DNA from: JAAZIN01 sp964464625
GTDB taxonomy: Bacteria; Bacillota; Dethiobacteria; DTU022
Assembly (NCBI GenBank): GCA_964464625.1
Contig: CAYXKD010000005.1
Coordinates: 6,325-70,324, forward strand
Reading direction: 5' to 3'
Length of the DNA stretch: 64,000 nt
The translations under genes and the position numbers were made by a program. Positions 26,197 to 34,914 of the stretch are shown one piece after another (positions within the stretch are counted from its first letter, which is position 1; each line of letters starts with the position of its first letter). A model generated the notes under the pieces. That model was not told the origin of the DNA and made no database searches. It saw only the letters and a program-made list of their open reading frames with translations.

Positions 26197-26586
26197 TTGG
26201 TAATCTTTACCTCCAAGGATCTCACGCCGCTCTATCTCCAGATCGCCGCCTGGCTGGAGGTAGAAATCTTGTCTGGAAATATCAGGACAGACGAAAGAAT
26301 CTATTCCCAGTATCAACTGGCGGAAATGTTTAACGTCAATCCCGCCACCGCCGCCCGGGGCCTGAACATACTGGCCGAGAGAGACCTCCTTTACAAGAAA
26401 AGAGGTCTGGGGATGTTTATCTCCCCGGCTGCGCCGGAGCTCATACAAAAAAAACGCCGCGAAGAGAAACTGGCACAACTGGTGGCGGATTTGGTGAAAG
26501 AGGCCAGGATTCTTAACATTTCGGAGGCAGAGCTGGAGGCCATGATCAAGACCGCGCAAAACCGAATGGGAGAAGGAGAAAAATGA
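26197..26586 (+). CDS. GntR-family regulator, YtrA-like
   Basis: About 129 residues. The N-terminal wHTH begins LTPLYLQIAAWLEVEIL and contains YSQYQLAEMFNVNPATAARGL; a short C-terminal helical segment follows, as in the YtrA/YhcF subgroup that has no large effector domain. I prefer the TTG at 26197, which has GGTGGAG at a good distance, over the ATG at 26182, whose spacing is too short. The stop overlaps the ATPase start (ATGA). It should repress its own ABC operon until cell-wall stress or a peptide antibiotic is sensed, by analogy with YtrA. Confidence 0.85.
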   Translation: MVIFTSKDLTPLYLQIAAWLEVEILSGNIRTDERIYSQYQLAEMFNVNPATAARGLNILAERDLLYKKRGLGMFISPAAPELIQKKRREEKLAQLVADLVKEARILNISEAELEAMIKTAQNRMGEGEK

Positions 26587-27479
26587 ATACTGTGGAATGC
26601 CGGGGATTGACAAAGCGTTTTGGACAAACGGTGGCTTTAAACAACCTCTCGTTTACGATTACAGAAAATACAATCACTGGCCTCGTCGGCCCTAACGGCG
26701 CCGGTAAAACCACGCTTTTGAAAATTTTGATCGGACACCTGAAAGAAACCGCGGGAAAGGTAAAGGTTCTCTCCGGGCGACCCTTTAACAACTTGAAGGT
26801 AGCGGCAAATTCTGTTTTTATTGACGATAATCTGGCCCTGCCGGCCTCTTTAAATATTTCCGAAATCCTGGACGCCGCCGGACTTTTTTACCCGAACTGG
26901 GATCAGAAGCTGGCTCGAAGCCTTTTCGACTATTTTTCGCTTCCGCCCCACCGCTTGCACTGGAAACTTTCCAAGGGGATGAAGAGCACCTTTAATATGA
27001 TCATCGGCCTGGCTGCGCGCGCTCCTCTCACGATTTTCGATGAACCGACGGTGGGAATGGATGCGGCGGTGCGGAAGGATTTCTACCGGGCCCTGTTTCA
27101 GGATTATCTTAAATACCCGCGCACCATTATTTTTTCAAGCCATCTTTTAAAAGAGATCGAAGACCTTTTGGAAGGGATCCTCCTCCTTAAGGAAGGCCAA
27201 AAGCGGTTGCAACTACCGGTTGCGGAGCTGCGGGAATATGCCCTTGGTCTTCGGGGCAAAGAGGAGTTAATTGATCGGTTTACCGCCGGAGCAGAGCTTT
27301 ATCGCCGGGAGCAGTTCGGCCAAAATAGGGTGTTCGTTGTCGTGCGCAATAATTTTAGTGAAAATGCTCTTGCCGCGGCCGAGGCAAACGGTCTGGAGAT
27401 CCTGCCCATTTCCGCAGAGGACCTCTGTGTCTATCTCACCGCAAGGAGTGTAAGGGGGATTGATGATGTCTTTAACTGA
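26583..27479 (+). CDS. ABC transporter ATP-binding protein
   Basis: The 298-residue protein has Walker A GPNGAGKTTLLK at ~38-49, a degenerate signature LSKGM, Walker B TIFDEPTVGMD and an H-loop FSSHLLKE. The ~80-residue C-terminal extension after the ATPase core is common in YtrB/BcrA-like ATPases. It should energise the membrane protein encoded next, whose start overlaps its 3' end by about 17 bases. Confidence 0.9.
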   Translation: MNTVECRGLTKRFGQTVALNNLSFTITENTITGLVGPNGAGKTTLLKILIGHLKETAGKVKVLSGRPFNNLKVAANSVFIDDNLALPASLNISEILDAAGLFYPNWDQKLARSLFDYFSLPPHRLHWKLSKGMKSTFNMIIGLAARAPLTIFDEPTVGMDAAVRKDFYRALFQDYLKYPRTIIFSSHLLKEIEDLLEGILLLKEGQKRLQLPVAELREYALGLRGKEELIDRFTAGAELYRREQFGQNRVFVVVRNNFSENALAAAEANGLEILPISAEDLCVYLTARSVRGIDDVFN

Positions 27480-28212
27480 AATTAGCTTTTTACAGGTGGT
27501 TCAAAAACAGTACCTTTTTAAACTTCGTTCCTATACCGATCTCTTTTTGTCCCTAGTTGCGGTCCAGCTGATCGCACTACTGTTTACCACCGCCGGAATG
27601 GTCGGTAGCAGCGGGATCGGCTGGAACAATATCGCAATCAAGATCAGTTTCTACTCGGGCACTGGCATCTTTATTTTTTCCCTCTTCTGGATGACGGTTG
27701 TTTCATTTGTCCTTACCCTCCCCCCCTACCGCCATGTTGATTTTTCTTTTGTTTCCAACCGGCTTAGCAGCAACCTGGCCAACCTCGCCTATTTACTTAC
27801 CGCCACCCTTGTCGCCGCCCTCTCCACCACCCTCGGTTCAATTTTGGTACGAAATATTTCTTACTATTTTGGCGAAAAAAAGTATCTGCTCAGCCCTAAT
27901 TTTGGGGTTAGTCCAACAGATTTTTTGACCAGCCTGGCGGTAGCAACCCTCTACCTTCTTTTGTTAAGCGGGATCGGTTATCTGGCCGGCTCACTAATTC
28001 AGTTGCACCGCTCTCTTTATACTATTTTACCGGCTTTGCTTTTTGCAGCTTTTCTGTTTATGGCGAGCAATAGTCCGCACCACTTATGTAAAATGGTCTA
28101 CTTCTATACCCTGGAAAACTCCCCAGCCCTATTTGTCTTAAAAATCCTGATCAGCCTATTATTGCTATGGGGCGGCGCAGTTCTCCTGAGTAACCAAACC
28201 GAGGTCCACTAG
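27463..28212 (+). CDS. ABC-2-type membrane permease of the first cassette
   Basis: About 249 residues with six predicted membrane helices (around 22-45, 60-85, 105-130, 150-175, 185-205 and 220-245). It overlaps the ATPase gene and has an AGGGGG site just before the ATGs at 27463/27466. Sequence similarity outside hydrophobicity is low, so the assignment rests mainly on gene order. The likely role is export of, or resistance to, a peptide or lipid-linked compound. Confidence 0.8.
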   Translation: MMSLTEISFLQVVQKQYLFKLRSYTDLFLSLVAVQLIALLFTTAGMVGSSGIGWNNIAIKISFYSGTGIFIFSLFWMTVVSFVLTLPPYRHVDFSFVSNRLSSNLANLAYLLTATLVAALSTTLGSILVRNISYYFGEKKYLLSPNFGVSPTDFLTSLAVATLYLLLLSGIGYLAGSLIQLHRSLYTILPALLFAAFLFMASNSPHHLCKMVYFYTLENSPALFVLKILISLLLLWGGAVLLSNQTEVH

Positions 28213-28248
28213 GTGTTTGGCTAAACCTAAAGCAAATGAGGGGTTAAG

Positions 28249-28863
28249 ATGAAGTTAAAAATAACAAAATATATTTTGGGGATCTACGCTTTCGTTCTGT
28301 TGGCCTCCCTGGCGGTTTTTTACCTCTTCCCCAAAGAGAACCTAACCGATTTTGACTTTAGCCCCGGATGCGAGGCAAAGCACAACCTCTACCGCGAAGC
28401 AGCGTTTAAGGGGGAACTGGATCAACTGGAAGAAGTGTAATTATACCAGCAGTGGTCCTTTGATTACCCGCTTGCTCATTTAGAAATTACCGGCGACGAA
28501 GCCTCCCCTCCGATCCGGATCCGGCTCAAAAGAACTCCGGCCGGAACCGGAAAGATTGAGGCGGCGGAGTACCGCCGGGAGATCTCCCTGCCCGATTTTT
28601 TGAAACCCTACCGGGTAACCCTTACCGGAAACCGGCTCGCTATTCACGGCCCCGGAAACTACCGCATCAACTATAAGGGATATGTTGAGGATTTTACCGC
28701 CGGGCAGTTCAAGGAGCGAAACAAAACCAATCGGTACAACAACCGGCTGTTTGCGGCATTCGAATTTGCCCAGGAGCTTTACCTCTATCTCCCCGCCGAA
28801 ATAGGGTTTAGTTTTGACCCGGAGAGCGTAGATGTTGAAGAAACACTGCAAAACGATTCCTGA
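28249..28863 (+). pseudogene. Membrane-anchored accessory protein gene with an in-frame TAA
   Basis: From ATG 28249 a 63-residue peptide is encoded: an N-terminal membrane helix (YILGIYAFVLLASLAVFYLF), then a soluble segment. It ends at TAA 28438-28440. The same frame then stays open for 140 codons to TGA at 28861, with sensible protein sequence throughout (for example SFDYPLAHLEITGDE, RVTLTGNRLAIHGPG). One nonsense mutation in a ~204-residue gene explains this. The ectodomain looks beta-rich, and the protein was probably an accessory subunit of the ABC cassette. Read-through is less likely but not excluded. Confidence 0.7.
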
Positions 28864-29002
28864 GGATCCAGGTTAAATCCGCGCAGCCGAGCAGGCTTCA
28901 GCTATGCTTTCAGCCCGCTTGCGCGCCTGCCCTGCTTAAATCTCACCCTTAACCTCAACCGTTTGCTAACCGCTTTTTAACCCTGCAGTTGTTAAATCGG
29001 TC

Positions 29003-29031
29003 TTGACAGATCCGGATTCACCTTGTATTAT
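29003..29031 (+). promoter_or_regulatory. Sigma-A-type promoter of the second GntR/ABC operon
   Basis: TTGACA at 29003-29008 and TATTAT at 29026-29031 with the optimal 17-base spacing. The operator palindrome starts directly after the -10 box. Confidence 0.8.
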
Positions 29032-29051
29032 TGTATTACATAGGTAATACA
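29032..29051. promoter_or_regulatory. Perfect palindrome, likely GntR operator
   Basis: Arms TGTATTAC (29032-29039) and GTAATACA (29044-29051) with a 4-base spacer cover the expected transcription start, 30 bases before the ATG. A dimer bound here would block initiation. Confidence 0.75.
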
Positions 29052-29081
29052 GTAAGACAATGCTTCGAAAGGGGTGACGCC

Positions 29082-29453
29082 ATGCCCTGGGATTTGAGTT
29101 CGGATCGGCCGATCTACACCCAGTTGATCGAGCAGATTGAACTTAAGATCTGTGCCGGCACTTATCTCCCCGGCTCGCAGATCCTCCCGGTCAGGGAACT
29201 GGCCCGGGAAGCCGCGGTCAATCCCAATACAATGCAGCGGGCCCTGGCCAAGCTTGAAAACGACGGCCTACTTTTTACCTTGCGCACCACCGGTCGCTTT
29301 GTCACCAAGGACGAAAAGCTGGTAGCTGCGGTCAAGAACCGCCTGGTGAGGGAACATACCGAAGGGTTTTTGGACAAAATGCAACACCTGGGCTTTGATC
29401 AGACCGAGATTTTGACCGCCGTATCAAAGATAATGGAGGAAAAGGAAAAATGA
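29082..29453 (+). CDS. GntR-family regulator, YtrA-like (second cassette)
   Basis: The 123-residue protein starts MPWDLSSDRPIYTQL, typical of YtrA. Its wHTH contains PVRELAREAAVNPNTMQRALAKLE and its short C-terminal helix ends in MEEKEK. The ATG at 29082 has AAAGGGG upstream; the open frame to 29031 would run through the operator. The stop overlaps the next start (ATGA). It probably autoregulates through the palindrome at 29032-29051. Confidence 0.9.
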   Translation: MPWDLSSDRPIYTQLIEQIELKICAGTYLPGSQILPVRELAREAAVNPNTMQRALAKLENDGLLFTLRTTGRFVTKDEKLVAAVKNRLVREHTEGFLDKMQHLGFDQTEILTAVSKIMEEKEK

Positions 29454-30151
29454 GCAGCGCCATTTTGGAGTGTCAAAACCTCACCAAATCTTTTGGTCCC
29501 ACCTTGGCCGTACATAATGTCTCCCTGAGTATCCCCCGGGGATGCATCGTCGGACTTCTCGGGCCAAACGCCAGCGGAAAGACTACCCTTTTAAAACTAG
29601 CCAATGGGCTTCTGACCCCGACCGGAGGCGAGATATCCGTTGGCGGCTTCAAGCCGGGGGTGAATTCGAAGAAACTGGTTTCCTACTTGCCGGAAAAACA
29701 GTATTTAAACGATTGGATGAAAGTAGCCGACCTGATCGAATTCTTTAGCGATTTTTATCCCGATTTCAACCGGGATAAGGCTTACGGCATGTTTGAGAAG
29801 TTAAAAATCGATTCCCGGGACCGCTTGAAGATCCTTTCCAAAGGAACCAAGGAAAAGGTGCAGCTGATCCTGGTCATGAGCCGCCAAGCTGAGCTGTACC
29901 TGCTGGATGAACCCATCGGCGGAGTGGATCCGGCCGCCCGTGACTATATCCTGGATATTATTTTGAGCAACTACGACCCCGAGGCAACCATTATCATCTC
30001 TACTCACCTGATCGCTGACATTGAACGGGTTTTGGAAAAAATTATCTTTCTCAAGGAAGGAAAGGTTGTTTTAAATCAAACCGTGGACCAGATCCGCGAG
30101 GAGAGCGGAAAATCGGTCGACTCACTTTTCCGGGAGGTGTTCAGATGTTAG
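29450..30151 (+). CDS. ABC transporter ATP-binding protein (second cassette)
   Basis: The 233-residue protein has Walker A GPNASGKTTLLK, signature LSKGTKEK, Walker B LYLLDEPIGGVD and H-loop ISTHLIAD. It is shorter than the ATPase of the first cassette because it lacks the long C-terminal extension. Overlaps with both neighbours (4 and 7 bases) indicate translational coupling. Confidence 0.92.
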   Translation: MSSAILECQNLTKSFGPTLAVHNVSLSIPRGCIVGLLGPNASGKTTLLKLANGLLTPTGGEISVGGFKPGVNSKKLVSYLPEKQYLNDWMKVADLIEFFSDFYPDFNRDKAYGMFEKLKIDSRDRLKILSKGTKEKVQLILVMSRQAELYLLDEPIGGVDPAARDYILDIILSNYDPEATIIISTHLIADIERVLEKIIFLKEGKVVLNQTVDQIREESGKSVDSLFREVFRC

Positions 30152-30954
30152 GTAGACTCTTAAAATATGAATTCAAGGCGACCGCCCGTCTTTTCTTGCC
30201 TTTTTACCTGCTTTTGATCGTGCTCGCTCTTTTCAACCGCTTTTTCAATTTCAAGCTGCTCAGCGGACTTGAACCCCAAACATTTTATTACGGCCTTTCG
30301 GGGATCCTGGCTGTGCTGGTCGGAATGGCTTACGGCATTCTAATTGTCGGGGTGATGGTGCTGACCCTATTGGTGATGATCAAGAGGTTTTACCAGAGCC
30401 TCCTGGGGAACGAGGGTTACCTGATGTTCACCCTGCCGGTTCATCCCTGGCAGCACATCGTCGCCAAGCTGGTCACAGCCCTCGTCTGGACCCTGGCCAG
30501 CGGGCTGGTTACTGCTGCCTCTATTTTGCTTGTTTCAGCTCAGGTCAAACCGGCGGAACTCTGGTCGGGATTCCTGGAGGCGATTCATGTATTTGGGGAG
30601 GACTTCGGCACAGCTGGTTTCTTTCTTCTTCCCGGTACGATCCTCATCAGCATTATCGCCGGCATCTTGATGATCTACTCCGCCATCGCCCTGGGGCATC
30701 TTTCTTCCCGGCATCGTCTTCTGGCTTCCTTTGCCTGGTTCGCCGCCCTTTACCTGGCCTTGACCAGTTTTCCCATCGCCCTATTTTTTTTCCCGGTAGC
30801 CTCACATTTTGCAGAGATCGCCCAAAGCGCCGACCCCGCCGCCCTTTTTCAACAGATGATCTTTTGGACCGGATTTATCCCTTCCCTTATCTTTGGGGCC
30901 TTTAACTTTTGTCTAACCAACCATATCTTGAACCGAAGGCTCAATTTAGAATAG
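30145..30954 (+). CDS. ABC-2-type membrane permease (second cassette)
   Basis: The 269-residue protein has about six membrane helices: FLPFYLLLIVLALFNRFF, the region around residues 55-80, VTALVWTLASGLVTAASILL, LLPGTILISIIAGILMIYSA, LASFAWFAALYLALTSF, and a C-terminal one. It begins inside the ATPase gene. With the ATPase it should form a complete exporter or sensor of the YtrBC type. Confidence 0.85.
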   Translation: MLGRLLKYEFKATARLFLPFYLLLIVLALFNRFFNFKLLSGLEPQTFYYGLSGILAVLVGMAYGILIVGVMVLTLLVMIKRFYQSLLGNEGYLMFTLPVHPWQHIVAKLVTALVWTLASGLVTAASILLVSAQVKPAELWSGFLEAIHVFGEDFGTAGFFLLPGTILISIIAGILMIYSAIALGHLSSRHRLLASFAWFAALYLALTSFPIALFFFPVASHFAEIAQSADPAALFQQMIFWTGFIPSLIFGAFNFCLTNHILNRRLNLE

Positions 30955-31107
30955 GGGGACCGACAGTGGACCGCCCCGATCCGGCATGAGGTCGAATCAA
31001 AGCAGTAAATTTTTTTCTACCGCCACCGGTGGGAGAAAAGGAACCATTACGACGTAGTAAGAAGTAGAGAGTCTTGATCCCGGGATTGGTTTTTGGCGGA
31101 GGTTATG

Positions 31108-31689
31108 ATGGTGCTGGATCAAACACTGGGCGATCGCCTGCGCGAAGGGGAGCCTCAAGCTTTGGAAGAGATTATCGCTGCTTACAGCTCCCCGGTCTAC
31201 CGTCTCACGGCGCGTATCTTGGCCGGGTACGGTCAGGACGAGTACGAGGAATGCAGCAGCGACACTTTTCTCGAGGTGTGGCGCAAGCGGGCTCAATTTG
31301 ACCCGTCCCGGTCCGGGCTGCGCACCTGGGTGCTGATGCTGGCCCGTTACCGGGCGCTGGACTACCGGCGCCGCCGCGCCCGGCGATATAATCCGGCCGG
31401 GGAAACAGTAACGGTTGACGCTGTTTCAACGGAGGCGGCCTCACCCGAACCGCTTCTGCTGGACCGAGAAAAAAGGGAATGGATTATGGGAGCCTTGGCC
31501 GCTCTCCCTGCCGCCGAGCGGGAAATCCTCTACCGGCGCTATTTCTTGGATGAAAGTATCGCCGCCATCGCCGCCTCTTGCGGCATCTCCCGCGGCGCCG
31601 CCGACAACCGCCTCTGGCGGGCCCGCCGCAGTCTCAAACGCCTTCTGCTCGACGATCAAGGGAATAAGGTGGTGGCCCTGCATGGATAA
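31108..31689 (+). CDS. ECF-type RNA polymerase sigma factor
   Basis: About 193 residues with region 2 (YSSPVYRLTARIL, DTFLEVWRKRAQFDPSRSGLRTWVLMLARYRALDYRRR) and region 4 (LPAAEREILYRRYFLDESIAAIAASCGISRGAADNRLWRARRSLK). The longest frame begins at a TTG at 31093, but the ATG at 31108 fits the GGAGG site better. Its last 8 bases overlap the next gene, the usual arrangement for a sigma factor with its cognate membrane regulator. Confidence 0.9.
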   Translation: MVLDQTLGDRLREGEPQALEEIIAAYSSPVYRLTARILAGYGQDEYEECSSDTFLEVWRKRAQFDPSRSGLRTWVLMLARYRALDYRRRRARRYNPAGETVTVDAVSTEAASPEPLLLDREKREWIMGALAALPAAEREILYRRYFLDESIAAIAASCGISRGAADNRLWRARRSLKRLLLDDQGNKVVALHG

Positions 31690-33145
31690 AAATAAACCGG
31701 AAAATACCGCCCTGGAGCAGGTGCTGGCATCGCTTGGCCTACCCGACGATCTGCCCGAAGTCGCGCTCGCCGGCAGCCCCGAACCCTCCCCGGAAGCGCT
31801 GCGGCGGATCAAAGCAAGAACCCTGGCCCGCCTGCCGCAGGCCTGCCCCGCCCGCCGCAACAAGCCCCTGTTCCGCCAGCGCTTTTCACCGGCGGCAACC
31901 GCCGCCGCGGCCCTGTTGCTTACAGTCTCGCTCGCCCTGGCCTGGGCCGGACCGAGCCGGGTCTGGGCCGGAGTGCAACAGATGCTGGCCCTGGTTCCCG
32001 GTTTCGGCTGGGTGGAAAGCGGCGCAGACGAAGGCTGGATCCTCTACGCCCGCCAAAAGGTGCGCCGCTCGGGCGGCGACCGGGGAGGCTTCGTGGAGGT
32101 ATCCGGGCTCCTGGCCAATTCCCGCTATACCGGCCTGCAGCTTTATTGTGAGAACCTGCCCGGGTATGCGCCCGAACCCGACCCCGGGAAGGAGCAGACC
32201 GAGGCAGATCGGCAGCAAAGCTACGCGGCCGCTTGGGAACCCTATTTCCGCCTCTACCTGCTCGATGATGCGGACCGCCGCTACTATCTTTCCCCGGAAG
32301 CGCCGCGCAGCATGGCCGGCGGAGGCGCAAGCAGCCAGGCCTGGCTGCAGTTCCCGCCCCTGGACCGCTCCGCCCGCCGGGTGACCCTGGTCCTGCCCCT
32401 GGACGGGACGGAAGAGTTAACCGTAGAGATCCCTCTGGCGCTGCTCGAAAGCGATGCAGAAAGGGGCGAAATCGGTGGGTCCGCTACCCGGCATGGAATC
32501 ACCGTCTCCGCGGCCGCCTTTGCTTATGCCGACACCTGGGTGGCCGTAGCGGTGGACCTAGGCGACCGTGCGGGCAGGGTGGCCGAACTGGGCCGTTATT
32601 TCACCAACCTCCCGGCCGACCGCCCGGTCACCCTGACCGGGCGCTCCGGGCAGCCGTACCCCCGCGCATCGCGCGGGTTGGGCGGATGGGGCGTCACGGC
32701 GCAAAATTACACCGAACTATTTTTTACCGAAGCAGCTGAGGGCGAAAAGCAGGTACGCCTGGAGATCCCCCTGCTGCAAATCTGCGAGGCGGCTTCGGCC
32801 CGGGTCAAGATCACCGTCCCCGGCAGCGGCTCCCTAGACCTGGATCAGGCGGTCGCCTTGGGCCGCTTTCCCCTGCGGCTGACGCGGGCTGAAACGATCC
32901 TTGACGGCGAGCAGCGCCGGCTCCGCATCTACGTCGACCTCGGCCCGGCCGGTCCGGAAACTCTGGAAAGGTTTACCCTGGGTGGAAGCCGGAGCTGGAG
33001 CTGTAAATTCAATGCGGTCAGCGGACGCATGGAGTACCTGGAGATCCCGCTCGACGGAAACCCCACGCGCCTCGCTCTCACCCTGACCGATCCTGTCTAT
33101 AGCGTCGCCGGCCCGTGGGTCCTGGAGCTCCCGCTGCAGCGGTAA
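31682..33145 (+). CDS. Membrane-anchored anti-sigma-like protein (DUF4179-like)
   Basis: The 487-residue protein has a ~58-residue cytoplasmic N terminus, one membrane helix at about 65-85 (TAAAALLLTVSLALAWA), and a large extracellular region with repeated beta-rich segments (VTLVLPLDG, VRLEIPLLQI, VKITVPGSGS, LRIYVDLG). The ATG at 31682 lies inside the end of the sigma gene; a longer open frame upstream is only the sigma gene in another register. Topology and gene order suggest it holds the sigma factor inactive and senses an extracytoplasmic signal. A fragmentary copy of its ectodomain occurs at 25849-26050. Confidence 0.75.
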   Translation: MDKNKPENTALEQVLASLGLPDDLPEVALAGSPEPSPEALRRIKARTLARLPQACPARRNKPLFRQRFSPAATAAAALLLTVSLALAWAGPSRVWAGVQQMLALVPGFGWVESGADEGWILYARQKVRRSGGDRGGFVEVSGLLANSRYTGLQLYCENLPGYAPEPDPGKEQTEADRQQSYAAAWEPYFRLYLLDDADRRYYLSPEAPRSMAGGGASSQAWLQFPPLDRSARRVTLVLPLDGTEELTVEIPLALLESDAERGEIGGSATRHGITVSAAAFAYADTWVAVAVDLGDRAGRVAELGRYFTNLPADRPVTLTGRSGQPYPRASRGLGGWGVTAQNYTELFFTEAAEGEKQVRLEIPLLQICEAASARVKITVPGSGSLDLDQAVALGRFPLRLTRAETILDGEQRRLRIYVDLGPAGPETLERFTLGGSRSWSCKFNAVSGRMEYLEIPLDGNPTRLALTLTDPVYSVAGPWVLELPLQR

Positions 33146-33344
33146 TAATCGTATCGCCGGAGATGCGGGCCGGGCAGAATTCAATTTCATTTCCCAGACG
33201 CCACTTTTTTGCTGTTGTCGTTCATGCCCCATAATTATTAAGCAATAGATGCAGTCAACTGTCCCGACTTCGCCAGAATACCAAATAAACTGATAAAGTT
33301 TGCCCGCGTCTAAATAGTTGCTAAAGGATTTCTCTATATAATGT

Positions 33345-34115
33345 TTAAATGAACAATTGATAGGGGGATGCCCTGCTCCTGGACGCATCGCGGCCCAGCA
33401 CCGAAGACAGCTCCTCGTAAAGTCTCCCAGTTCGCTCCGGGTCCTTGAAATTGATGATCACAAAGCTGTCGGAGGTAAAAATAAATATAAAGGGGCCCTG
33501 GGGGGAGTGGATTAGCAGCCGGCCTTTGCCCAGCCCCTCCACGTTAAAGGCGCCTTTTTTTACCGGGCCGGCGTCAAACCCGTTTACCTTGTTCAGAACC
33601 GGGGGCATTTTATTTTCAAGGGAGATCTCCTTGATCTCCGAGAGGGGCAGATTCAGGCCATAGGCCCCGCCGATCTTCAAATAGCCTCCCTCCACCTGGG
33701 CTTCTGGGGGCAAGCTACTTAATAAAATGGAGATGAAGACCACCAGGCCGATCACCGCCAGGGCACCCAAGATCAGGGCTAAAACGATCCGGTCGCTTTT
33801 TGTCCGCGGGTTGTGATCGTAGCGCTGGGCCCCTATCAGTATGTACACTATGGCCCCGTAAAATATAGCCCAGCCGATCAGGTCGGCATAGAACAATCCC
33901 AGCCGGCTCAGGATTACTCCCACCAGAAGAAGCCCTGCCAAGACAAACATCCAGTTGCCCAGGAAATTGCCCAGCCCTGCTGCATCGACGTTCTCTTTTT
34001 TATGGCGGGACATGGTATTATAGCCGGCGATCAGCCAGTAACATTTAAGATATTTTACCGCTGCTCCCAGAACGGCAAACACTAAAGCTATCGAGCCGAT
34101 GATCCAAGGGAACAT
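33345..34115 (-). CDS. DUF3784-domain membrane protein with PH-like C-terminal domain
   Basis: About 256 residues. The N terminus has the DUF3784 signature (LIAGYNTMSRHKKENVD between the first helices), with helices around 3-25, 55-75, 78-95 and 110-135. After the last helix a soluble ~120-residue beta-rich domain follows (YGLNLPLSEIKEISLE, GPFIFIFTSDSFVIINFKDPE) that resembles PH-like domains of small Firmicutes membrane proteins. I use the ATG at 34115, with GGAGGGG at the proper distance. Its function is unknown. Confidence 0.7.
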   Translation of the reverse strand: MFPWIIGSIALVFAVLGAAVKYLKCYWLIAGYNTMSRHKKENVDAAGLGNFLGNWMFVLAGLLLVGVILSRLGLFYADLIGWAIFYGAIVYILIGAQRYDHNPRTKSDRIVLALILGALAVIGLVVFISILLSSLPPEAQVEGGYLKIGGAYGLNLPLSEIKEISLENKMPPVLNKVNGFDAGPVKKGAFNVEGLGKGRLLIHSPQGPFIFIFTSDSFVIINFKDPERTGRLYEELSSVLGRDASRSRASPYQLFI

Positions 34116-34256
34116 TACCAATCCCCTCCATCATTTTAACAGCCTGGTGAACCGGGCGATTGCCGGGTTTTGGAGCCAATATGATCGGGAGCAACCGGGC
34201 CAAAACGCCATCCGTCTTCTCTTTTTGGGACCGAAGAAACGGGAACAAGCTCTCGA

Positions 34257-34382
34257 TTACCTGTAAAGATCAAGGACATGAATTGAAAAACAGGCGGCGG
34301 CTATGGAGATCCTGTCACCCTTGGAGATGGTTGCCGCCAGATCGTCCTTAATGGTTGCGTTAATATTGTCGAGAACATCCAT
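34257..34382 (-). pseudogene. N-terminal fragment of a PLD/SNF2-like helicase gene
   Basis: A 41-codon remnant starts MDVLDNINATIKDDL and contains KGDRISIAAACFSI. This resembles the very start of large helicases with a phospholipase D-like N-terminal domain that are often preceded by a small excisionase-type HTH gene, as here. It ends abruptly at a stop where hundreds of residues should follow. On the opposite strand a protein-like stretch (about 34147-34266, containing AIAGFWSQYDRE and ending DYL) overlaps it and may be the tail of another lost gene. Confidence 0.5.
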
Positions 34383-34426
34383 CTTTGTTCCCTCGTTATG
34401 CTTATTCAAATTCGGGCAGCATACGC

Positions 34427-34618
34427 CTACTCGATCATGGCGCTCCTGCCGCTTTCCACCCAGGCATCTACCTCAGACATACGAAATTTGTATTGCTTGC
34501 CGATTCGGTGGTATGGAATAGCATCCTTTTTGATCCAGTTTCTGATCGTATTTTTACTAACTCCGATATGTGCTGCTACATCCTTGAGATTTGACCATTT
34601 TTCATGTTCATCAGGCAT
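34427..34618 (-). CDS. Small excisionase/MerR-type helix-turn-helix protein
   Basis: The 63-residue protein contains KWSNLKDVAAHIGVSKNTIRNWI and a wing-like YHRIGKQYKFRMSEVDAWV, the compact wHTH of excisionase-family DNA-binding proteins. Such proteins often precede restriction or helicase genes and may act as their regulator. Here the downstream gene is only a fragment, so this may be an orphan. Confidence 0.8.
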   Translation of the reverse strand: MPDEHEKWSNLKDVAAHIGVSKNTIRNWIKKDAIPYHRIGKQYKFRMSEVDAWVESGRSAMIE

Positions 34619-34914
34619 CTCTATCCTCCATCAGCAATATAAATTTTTTCTCCTGCTTAATACTATACATACAATTGCCGCAATCGCAAGGATTTGTTTA
34701 TATCTGTTGTGTACTGGTATGAACAAGTTTTCTTCTTGATATTTAGACCCCTACGGTCTACAAATAAGCCAAATTGGTCTAACCCCCGGTAGCATATACC
34801 TGGAGCACCGCGCGGGCAAAAGCCAACCGCGAAAGGGGTAGCCCAAAATACGTTCAGGTATGTTAGAATAATACCCGTTGCAGTTAAATCTTTTATCAAC
34901 CAGGGGTTGATTTT

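Noticed and set aside
30955..31107. Possible hairpin terminator after the second ABC permease
   Set aside because: A partial stem with a T-rich flank exists near 31010-31040, but pairing is imperfect and the T-run is on the wrong side for the upstream operon.
31415..31681. N-terminal extension of the anti-sigma-like protein
   Set aside because: This part is the sigma factor gene read in another frame; the ATG at 31682 gives a proper start and the usual short overlap.
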